The translations under genes were made by a program, and so were the position numbers. A stretch of DNA of 10,305 nucleotides, from NCBI GenBank assembly GCA_038215095.1, contig JBBQRG010000093.1, positions 1-10,305 of the forward strand, in the 5' to 3' direction. Under the pieces are notes generated by a model, which was not told the DNA's origin, made no database searches, and saw only the letters and a list, made by a program, of their open reading frames with translations. Below, one piece after another: positions 5,658 through 10,305 of this stretch. How positions within the stretch are numbered: position 1 is the stretch's first letter; each line of letters opens with the position of its first letter. This stretch comes from DATACN01 sp038215095 (GTDB lineage: Bacteria > Actinomycetota > Thermoleophilia > Solirubrobacterales > Thermoleophilaceae).

Positions 5658-6968
5658 ATGGCCGACGCTGGTAGCGGGCTCGCTGAGACGGTGGTGATGA
5701 AGTTCGGCGGCACCTCCGTCGCCGACTCCGAGCGCATCAAGCGCGCGGCCCGCCGGATCGTGGAGCGCAAAGAAGCAGGGCACCGTGTTGCCGCGGTGCT
5801 GTCCGCGCGCGGCAAGACCACGGACGAGTTGGTCGCGATGGCCTACGAGGTGTCCGATCGCCCGCACCCGCGCGAGATGGACATGCTGCTCTCCACGGGC
5901 GAGCGCGTCTCGTGCGCTCTGGCCGCGATGGTCATCAACGACCTCGGCCACGAGGCGATCTCCCTGACCGGCTCGCAGGCGGGCATCGTGACCGACACGT
6001 CGCACACGAAGGCACGCATCATGGAGGTCCGCGCCGACCGCATCCGCGCGGCGCTCGACGAGGACAAGATCGTGCTCGTGGCCGGCTTCCAGGGGGTGTC
6101 GACCTCCGCCGACGTGACCACGCTCGGCCGCGGCGGCTCCGACACCACGGCCGTCGCCCTGGCGGCCGCGCTGGGCGCCGACGTCTGCGAGATCTTCACC
6201 GATGTGGCCGGCGTGTTCAGCGCCGACCCGCGCATCGTGCCGGGCGCGCGCAAGCTGCCGGTGGTCACCTTCGAGGAGATGCTCGAAATGGCGGCGTCCG
6301 GCGCCGGCGTGCTGCAGCTGCGCTCGGTCGAGTACGCCCGCAACCACGGGGTGCGGATCCACTGTCGCTCGAGCTTCGAGGACACGCCGGGTACCGTGGT
6401 GGTGGACGAGCAGCAGACCATGGAACGACCACTAGTCACAGCAGTCACCCACTCGACGGCGGAGGCCCGCGTCACGCTCACCGGCCTCCCCGACCGGCCG
6501 GGCATCGCCGGCCGGCTTCTGACCGTGCTCGCCGAGGCGAACATCAACGTGGACATGATCATCCAGAACGAGCCGCAGTCGGCCGGCGGCCGGGCGGACA
6601 TGTCCTTCACGGTCCCGCGCGACGACCTGCCCGCCGCCCGCGACTCGCTCGAGGGCGTGCGCGAGGAGCTCGGCTTCGGCGCCATGCAGACGGACGAGCA
6701 CATGGGGAAGGTCTCGATCGTCGGCGCCGGCATGAAGAGCCATCCGGGCGTCGCGGCCCGCACCTTCAGCGTGCTCGGCGAGGCCGGGGTGAACATCGAG
6801 ATGATCTCCACCTCGCCCATCAAGATCTCCTGCGTCGTGCGCGAGCAGGACGTCGAGACCGCCGTGCGCGAGCTGCACACCGCGTTCGACCTCGGCTCCG
6901 ACGCCGTCGTGGCCGAGGACGTGACCGGCGTTCACCGCCCGGTCGTGCGCGAGGAGGCCGCGTCGTGA
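5658..6968 (+). CDS. lysC: Aspartokinase with tandem ACT domains
   Basis: Phosphorylates aspartate to 4-aspartyl phosphate, the first step toward lysine, threonine, methionine and diaminopimelate. The 436-residue protein has the kinase signature MKFGGTSV (Lys15), the substrate-binding STGERVS, and the ATP-site segment TTLGRGGSDTTAVALAAALGA, followed by TDVAGVFSADPRIVPGAR. Two ACT regulatory domains follow: one around VTLTGLPDRPGIAGRLL...INVDMIIQN, the other at GKVSIVGAGMKSHPGVAARTF...VNIEMISTSPIKISCVV. This resembles the lysine/threonine-sensitive LysC of Corynebacterium and Mycobacterium. Met255 (codon at 6420) begins MERPLVTAV, aligning with the internal start that makes the separate beta subunit in Corynebacterium and Bacillus. 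ATG 5658 is taken as the start because of the -10-like TATCTT eight bases before it; GTG 5691 is an alternative that removes 11 residues of weak homology. The stop overlaps asd as GTGA. Confidence 0.96.
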   Translation: MADAGSGLAETVVMKFGGTSVADSERIKRAARRIVERKEAGHRVAAVLSARGKTTDELVAMAYEVSDRPHPREMDMLLSTGERVSCALAAMVINDLGHEAISLTGSQAGIVTDTSHTKARIMEVRADRIRAALDEDKIVLVAGFQGVSTSADVTTLGRGGSDTTAVALAAALGADVCEIFTDVAGVFSADPRIVPGARKLPVVTFEEMLEMAASGAGVLQLRSVEYARNHGVRIHCRSSFEDTPGTVVVDEQQTMERPLVTAVTHSTAEARVTLTGLPDRPGIAGRLLTVLAEANINVDMIIQNEPQSAGGRADMSFTVPRDDLPAARDSLEGVREELGFGAMQTDEHMGKVSIVGAGMKSHPGVAARTFSVLGEAGVNIEMISTSPIKISCVVREQDVETAVRELHTAFDLGSDAVVAEDVTGVHRPVVREEAAS

Positions 6969-7993
6969 GGGTTGCCGTGGTGGGCGCCACCGGCGCAGTG
7001 GGCTCGACGATGCTCGGCGTGATGCGCGAGCGGGACTTCCCCGCCGACGAGGTCGTGCCGTTCGCCTCGGAGCGCTCGGCCGGCCGCACGATCGACTTCG
7101 GCGACACCGACCTCGAGGTGCGCCCGCTCTCAGACGAGTCCATCCGGGGCTTCGACCTGGCGCTGTTCTCGGCAGGCTCGGGCGTGAGCGAGGAGTGGGC
7201 GCCGCGCTTTGCAGACGCCGGCTCGGTGGTCGTGGACAACTCCTCCTTCTGGCGCATGCACGAGGACGTGCCGCTCGTGGTCTCGGAGGTCAACCCCGAG
7301 GCGCTCGACCGCCACCAGGGCATCGTCGCCAACCCCAACTGCTCGACCATGCAGATGGTCGTCGCCCTGAAGCCGATCCTCGACGCGGTCGGCATCGAGC
7401 GGCTTGTGGTGTCCACCTACCAGTCTGTGTCGGGCACCGGCCAGCGCGCGGTCGAGGAGCTGCACGACCAGACGAACGCGATGATCGAGGCCGAGGAGAT
7501 GCCGCCGCCGTCGGTCTACCCGCACCAGATCGCCTTCAACGTGGTGCCGCAGGTGGAGAGCTTCAAGGACGGCGACGACTACACCACCGAGGAGCGCAAG
7601 ATGATGCGCGAGACGCGCAAGATCCTCGGGGCGCAGGAGCTCGGCATCTCCGCCACCTGCGCGCGCGTGCCGGTGTACACCGGGCACTCGGAGTCCGTGA
7701 ACGTGCAGACGCGCGAGCCGCTCTCGCCGGAGGCCTGCCGCGAGCTGCTCTCGCGTGCGCCGGGCGTGACCGTGGTTGACGACCCCGCCAACGCGCTCTA
7801 CCCGCTCGCCATCGACGCGGCCGGCCGCGACGACGTGCTGGTCGGCCGCATCCGCGCCGACGAGTCCGCCGAGCGCTGCCTGAACCTCTGGATCGTGGGC
7901 GATAACCTGCGCAAGGGCGCCGCCACCAACGCCGTGCAGGTGGCCGAGCTGCTCCGCGTCCGCGACCTGCTGCGCGGCCGCGCCGCCGCCTAG
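6965..7993 (+). CDS. asd: Aspartate-semialdehyde dehydrogenase
   Basis: Reduces 4-aspartyl phosphate to aspartate 4-semialdehyde with NADPH, directly after LysC. The 342 residues begin VRVAVVGATGAVGSTML, the dinucleotide-binding glycine motif. The catalytic cysteine is Cys126 in GIVANPNCSTMQ; the acid/base histidine is His241 in PVYTGHSESV. Other family landmarks are VVDNSSFWRM, STYQSVSGTGQRAVEEL, QIAFNVVPQVESF and the ending LWIVGDNLRKGAATNAVQVAELL. The start is GTG 6965, which shares four bases with the lysC stop (GTGA), so translation is probably coupled, and the first glycine motif begins at the normal distance. No residue needed for activity is missing. A hairpin seven bases after the stop probably ends the lysC-asd transcript. 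Confidence 0.97.
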   Translation: MRVAVVGATGAVGSTMLGVMRERDFPADEVVPFASERSAGRTIDFGDTDLEVRPLSDESIRGFDLALFSAGSGVSEEWAPRFADAGSVVVDNSSFWRMHEDVPLVVSEVNPEALDRHQGIVANPNCSTMQMVVALKPILDAVGIERLVVSTYQSVSGTGQRAVEELHDQTNAMIEAEEMPPPSVYPHQIAFNVVPQVESFKDGDDYTTEERKMMRETRKILGAQELGISATCARVPVYTGHSESVNVQTREPLSPEACRELLSRAPGVTVVDDPANALYPLAIDAAGRDDVLVGRIRADESAERCLNLWIVGDNLRKGAATNAVQVAELLRVRDLLRGRAAA

Positions 7994-7999
7994 CGGCAA

Positions 8000-8020
8000 G
8001 CACCCGGCTCGGCCGGGTGC
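8000..8020. terminator. Hairpin between the converging asd and LuxR-type genes
   Basis: GCACCCGGC (8000-8008) pairs perfectly with GCCGGGTGC (8012-8020) around a three-base TCG loop, giving a 9-bp GC-rich stem. It lies seven bases after the asd stop and 14 bases from the stop of the opposing gene. There is no T-run on either strand, as is common for actinobacterial terminators, so it could stop both transcripts or merely protect their ends. Confidence 0.65.
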
Positions 8021-8033
8021 GCGCCGATGACGC

Positions 8034-8642
8034 TTACGACAAGCGCGCCAGCTCGCGGCGCGAGGAAATGCCGAGCTTGCGGTAGATGTGGCGCGCGTGC
8101 GTTCGCACGGTCTCGACGCCGATCGTGAGCGACTGCGCGATCTGGGCGTTGGTCGCGCCCTCCTGGAGCAGCTCCAGCACGTCGGCCTCGCGCGGGGTGA
8201 GCACCTCCTGGCCCACCACCGGCTCGAGACCGTTCGAGTTGGCCGAGGCGGCCGCCGAGCGCGGCAGCACGTGCATCCCGCGTGAGGCCAGGTGGATGGC
8301 GTTGATCACATCGCGCCCCTCGACCTCCTTCGCCAGGCAGCCGGTGGCCCCGAACGAGATCATCTGGTTGCACTCCGCGGCGCTCGGCCGGTTGGCCAGC
8401 ACCACGATGCGCGTGTCGGGGCACGCCTTGTGCAGTTGGAACACCCGCGCGGGGCGCCCGAGCGAGCCGAAGTTGAGCACCACGACCGCCGGCTCGTGCT
8501 CCTCGACGGCGGTCTCGATGGTGTCGATCGGTATCTGATCGGCCACGAGGTCCAGGTTCGGCTCCTCGCTGATCAGCTGGCGCAGGCCTACCGCGACGAG
8601 GTCCTCGAACTTCGCCGTGAGCACGCGGACGGGGGAGGGCAC
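8034..8642 (-). CDS. LuxR/NarL-type response regulator with a pseudo-receiver domain
   Basis: A 202-residue two-domain regulator. Residues about 147-202 form the LuxR/NarL helix-turn-helix: LTPREADVLELLQEGATNAQIAQSL, then VETVRTHARHIYRKLGISSRRELARL. Residues about 4-123 follow the receiver (REC) fold and keep the late lysine (Lys105 in GCLAK). The phosphoacceptor Asp is replaced by Asn57 (VVVLNFGSLG where DVVLLD is usual), the paired acidic residues near the N-terminus are not in place (VLTAKFED instead of VDDH), and the switch Thr/Ser is Ala83. It therefore probably does not respond to Asp phosphorylation; a ligand, another protein or abundance may control it. No histidine kinase gene is adjacent. 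The start is GTG 8642, seven bases after a -10-like TAGACT, suggesting a leaderless mRNA. Target genes are unknown. Confidence 0.92.
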   Translation of the reverse strand: MPSPVRVLTAKFEDLVAVGLRQLISEEPNLDLVADQIPIDTIETAVEEHEPAVVVLNFGSLGRPARVFQLHKACPDTRIVVLANRPSAAECNQMISFGATGCLAKEVEGRDVINAIHLASRGMHVLPRSAAASANSNGLEPVVGQEVLTPREADVLELLQEGATNAQIAQSLTIGVETVRTHARHIYRKLGISSRRELARLS

Positions 8643-8649
8643 CGGGGGA

Positions 8650-8655
8650 AGTCTA
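8650..8655 (-). promoter_or_regulatory. Probable -10 box of the LuxR-type gene
   Basis: On the minus strand TAGACT fits TANNNT. It is followed by seven bases and then the GTG start, so transcription would begin at or next to the start codon. The same hexamer-to-start spacing precedes the GH3 GTG. No convincing -35 hexamer is seen about 17 bases upstream. Confidence 0.4.
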
Positions 8656-8817
8656 CGCCCGCAGGGGGGAGAAAGGGTGAGGCCGTCCTACCCCCTCGCT
8701 CACCCCCGAATCTACTCCGAAGTTCACACCCGCGAGGGGAAGAAATCGGGCCCCGGAAGCTGGACCATGCAGTGGCACCAAGAAACTTGCAGTCAGGGCG
8801 GATTGGGGTACGCCTAA
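8656..8817. other. Upstream region of the LuxR-type gene; no established gene
   Basis: Together with the terminator and 8851-8950 this makes a gap of about 308 bases. It holds a 7-bp inverted repeat (GGGTGAG at 8675-8681, CTCACCC at 8699-8705), a possible regulator site or part of a structured leader on the minus strand. It also holds a 16-codon plus-strand reading frame (8767-8817) with a GGAAG seven bases before its ATG, ending exactly where the terminator hairpin begins. I see no tRNA or recognisable riboswitch. Nothing notable is visible in 8851-8950. Confidence 0.35.
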
Positions 8818-8850
8818 GAGAAACCGGCCGGCCACTTGGCCGGTTTTCTC
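8818..8850. terminator. Bidirectional intrinsic-type terminator
   Basis: GAGAAACCGGCC (8818-8829) pairs with GGCCGGTTTTCTC (8838-8850) through 12 bp with one bulged A, around an 8-base loop. The stem ends in A/T pairs, so both strands leave the GC core into T-rich sequence: TTTTCTCGTTCTT on the plus strand and TTTCTCTT on the minus strand. On the minus strand it lies about 100 bases after the CCG-domain gene and would end that operon ahead of the LuxR promoter. On the plus strand there is no established gene for it to terminate. Confidence 0.75.
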
Positions 8851-8950
8851 GTTCTTGGGGGGAAATCGATCGCGATCTCGGCGCCCTTTCCAGGCCCGCC
8901 GCGTCCACCGCGTTGCCCCGCGCCCCCTACGCCAACGGGCTCGGGCTCTT

Positions 8951-9856
8951 TTAGGCGGCCGCGGGGAGGGCGCCGAGCTTCTTAACGATCTCCCTGGTGG
9001 AGACCACGTGCTTGCCCATGCCGAGCTCCTTGGGCTCGAGCCCCAGCGCCAGGCCCACCATCTGCGGCAGGTGCAGCACCGGCACGTCGAGGTCGCGCTC
9101 CACGAACCTCGCGGCCGCGGGCTGCTGCATGTCGAGGTTCAGGTGGCAGAGCGGGCAGGGCGTGACGAGGCAGTCGGCGCCGGCGTCGATGGCGTCGGCC
9201 AGGTGGCGGCCGGCCTGGCGCAGCGAGGTGGTGCGGTTCATCGTGATCACCGGGAAGCCGCAGCACTTGCGAGCGCCGGCGTACTGCACGGACTCGGCGC
9301 CGAGGACCTCGATCAGCTGGTCGAGGTACTGGTCGCGCTCGGGGTGGTCCGCGTAGCCGAGGCGCTTGGTGGGACGCACGATGTAGCAGCCGTAGAAGGG
9401 CGCGATGCGCATGCCCTCGAGCGGGCGCACGACGCGCTCGCGCACAGCGTCGAGGCCGATCTCCTCCACGAGCAGCCAGAGGAAGTTCTTGTTCCACCAG
9501 CTCTCGTCGTGCTCGTAGGAGAGGTGCTCCTCCCTGAGGTTCGTGTTGATGTGCTTGCGGTAGTCGCCCGACGCGTCGAGGCGCTCCTGGCACTCGGACT
9601 GCGCTCCCTGGCAGGTCGAGCAGATGTTCATCATGCCCGCCGCGCCGTCCACCTTCTGGGCCATGGCGAAGGTGCGGGCGTTCAGGGTGTCCACGAGCTC
9701 CTGGTTGTGCTCGGCGATCACGCCGGCGCCGCAGCAGTTGGCGCGGTCGAGCTCGACCAGCTCGAGGTCCAGCAGCGGAGCCACCTTCTCGACCGAGCCG
9801 TGGAGCTCCGGGGTGAAGCCGCGGGAAACGCAGCCCGGCCAGTACGCGAGCTTCAT
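8951..9856 (-). CDS. HdrB-like double CCG-domain protein (type-E SdhE / MfrE-like subunit)
   Basis: A 301-residue cysteine-rich protein with two complete CCG domains. The first is Cys9-x31-Cys41-Cys42-x36-Cys79-x2-Cys82; the second is Cys157-x40-Cys198-Cys199-x34-Cys234-x2-Cys237. In heterodisulfide reductase HdrB such motifs bind non-cubane iron-sulfur clusters. The same protein type (SdhE, MfrE) replaces the heme b membrane anchor in type-E succinate:quinone oxidoreductases and fumarate reductases of Sulfolobales and Campylobacterota. The protein has no clear transmembrane helix, so it would be a peripheral membrane-facing subunit. Its ATG overlaps the stop of the SdhB-like gene as ATGA, strongly implying one complex, and that neighbour favours the SDH/FRD role over HdrB, GlpC or LutA-type lactate oxidation. 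This SdhE is unrelated to the small FAD-assembly factor of the same name. A terminator follows about 100 bases downstream. Confidence 0.88.
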   Translation of the reverse strand: MKLAYWPGCVSRGFTPELHGSVEKVAPLLDLELVELDRANCCGAGVIAEHNQELVDTLNARTFAMAQKVDGAAGMMNICSTCQGAQSECQERLDASGDYRKHINTNLREEHLSYEHDESWWNKNFLWLLVEEIGLDAVRERVVRPLEGMRIAPFYGCYIVRPTKRLGYADHPERDQYLDQLIEVLGAESVQYAGARKCCGFPVITMNRTTSLRQAGRHLADAIDAGADCLVTPCPLCHLNLDMQQPAAARFVERDLDVPVLHLPQMVGLALGLEPKELGMGKHVVSTREIVKKLGALPAAA

Positions 9857-10305
9857 TCCTCGCCGTCACCTTCCTCGCCGACGATGTAGAGGTTGAGCTC
9901 GAGACGCTCGTCCTTCGACTCGATCTCCTTGAAGATTCGCCGCACCTGCTTCTGGTCGGGCAGCTTCGGATGCAGGAACACCTTCTTGGGCGTGACCTTG
10001 CCGCTCTTCAGCCCGCGCAGGGCCGTCGGCCCGCTCTCGAGCAGCTGCTTCACGGCCCCCGGCTCGGTCTGGCCCTTGACCAGCGAGCCGTCGCCGAAGC
10101 TGCGCGGCACCAGCTGGGCCTCGTGCAGCGTGCCGTACTTCTCGACGAGGCCGACGAAGGCCTTCTCGTGGCCGTAGCCGTTGTTGCGGTCCTTGATCTC
10201 GTAGTCGTTCGTGGCCTTGCGGCGCAGGCGCATGATCTGGCTCATCGGCGCCACGTCCTTGGGGCAGACCTCGATGCAGGCGAAGCAGTGGGTGCAGTCG
10301 TACAT
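9853..10305 (-). CDS. sdhB: Succinate dehydrogenase/fumarate reductase iron-sulfur subunit, C-terminal part (5' end outside window)
   Basis: The last 150 residues of an SdhB/FrdB-type subunit, which carries electrons between the flavoprotein and the quinone side. The visible part begins MYDCTHCFACIEVCPKDVAPM, the third-cluster motif: three cysteines match the usual ligands of the [3Fe-4S] centre (C-x5-C-x3-CP), and an extra cysteine (CTHC) fills the position normally taken by a non-ligand. That is the type-E pattern, in which a second [4Fe-4S] cluster replaces [3Fe-4S]. The sequence then runs QIMRLRRKA and GHEKAFVGLVEKYGTLHEAQ, with a long tail of about 100 residues, longer than in classical SdhB, and an acidic end (EEGDGEE). 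The 2Fe-2S and first 4Fe-4S domains lie beyond the window, so the Met at 10305 is most likely internal rather than the start. The stop overlaps the CCG-domain gene by four bases. Confidence 0.88.
   Translation of the reverse strand: MYDCTHCFACIEVCPKDVAPMSQIMRLRRKATNDYEIKDRNNGYGHEKAFVGLVEKYGTLHEAQLVPRSFGDGSLVKGQTEPGAVKQLLESGPTALRGLKSGKVTPKKVFLHPKLPDQKQVRRIFKEIESKDERLELNLYIVGEEGDGEE

Noticed and set aside
5660..5821. Longer N-terminus for the GH3 protein
   Set aside because: It would overlap the lysC coding start by more than 150 bases and place the signal-anchor far from the N-terminus.
5912..6964. In-frame upstream extension of asd into lysC
   Set aside because: The extra residues are out-of-frame lysC sequence, Arg/Gly/His-rich; the glycine motif of Asd starts right after GTG 6965.
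8643..8850. Riboswitch or tRNA-like RNA upstream of the LuxR-type gene
   Set aside because: No conserved riboswitch core or tRNA features (T-loop, anticodon arm) could be recognised; the likely leaderless start also leaves no room for a leader.
8855..9889. Plus-strand open frame of 344 codons opposite the CCG-domain gene
   Set aside because: Antisense shadow; the minus strand carries two complete cysteine motifs with correct spacing.
1..10305. CRISPR arrays, insertion sequences, prophage or tRNA genes
   Set aside because: No regularly spaced repeats, transposase motifs, integrase genes or tRNA structures were seen on either strand.

Overview
The window is GC-rich with dense, short-spaced, often 4-bp-overlapping genes and several apparent leaderless starts. 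Gene content and style suggest an actinobacterium, most plausibly of the Thermoleophilia type (Solirubrobacter/Gaiella-like). This is inference: there is no 16S gene here and no search could be run.

Layout. (1) 1-3364, plus strand: a large-type SRP RNA with an Alu domain (ffs), a small SnoaL/NTF2-fold protein, then the DNA replication/repair cluster dnaX-ybaB-recR, all tightly packed. (2) 3365-4095: a dyad resembling a degenerate parS, a possible promoter, and an ICMT-family membrane methyltransferase gene. (3) 4096-4393: a convergent intergenic gap of about 300 bp holding a large imperfect inverted repeat and a run of ten G. (4) 4394-5632, minus strand: a membrane-anchored GH3 (NagZ-like) protein with a degenerate active site, divergent from (5) 5658-7993, plus strand: lysC-asd, the first two steps of the aspartate-family amino acid pathway after aspartate. 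The divergent starts seem to share one compact promoter with interlocked -10 boxes. (6) 8000-8020: a hairpin between the converging asd and a LuxR-type regulator gene (minus strand) whose receiver domain lacks the phosphorylatable Asp. (7) 8643-8950: about 300 bp holding the luxR promoter and a strong bidirectional terminator. (8) 8951-10305, minus strand: an HdrB-like double CCG-domain protein overlapping the 3' part of a succinate dehydrogenase/fumarate reductase iron-sulfur subunit that runs off the window.

How the genes work together. dnaX (clamp loader), ybaB (nucleoid protein) and recR (recombination mediator) form the classic replication-repair cluster. LysC and Asd act consecutively, converting aspartate to aspartyl phosphate and then to aspartate semialdehyde. 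The pair at the right edge looks like the membrane-arm and electron-transfer subunits of a type-E succinate:quinone oxidoreductase or fumarate reductase, in which a CCG-domain protein replaces the usual heme b membrane anchor. The visible SdhB segment carries the extra cysteine expected of that class. This is the most biologically notable system in the window, although the class itself is already known from Sulfolobales and Campylobacterota.
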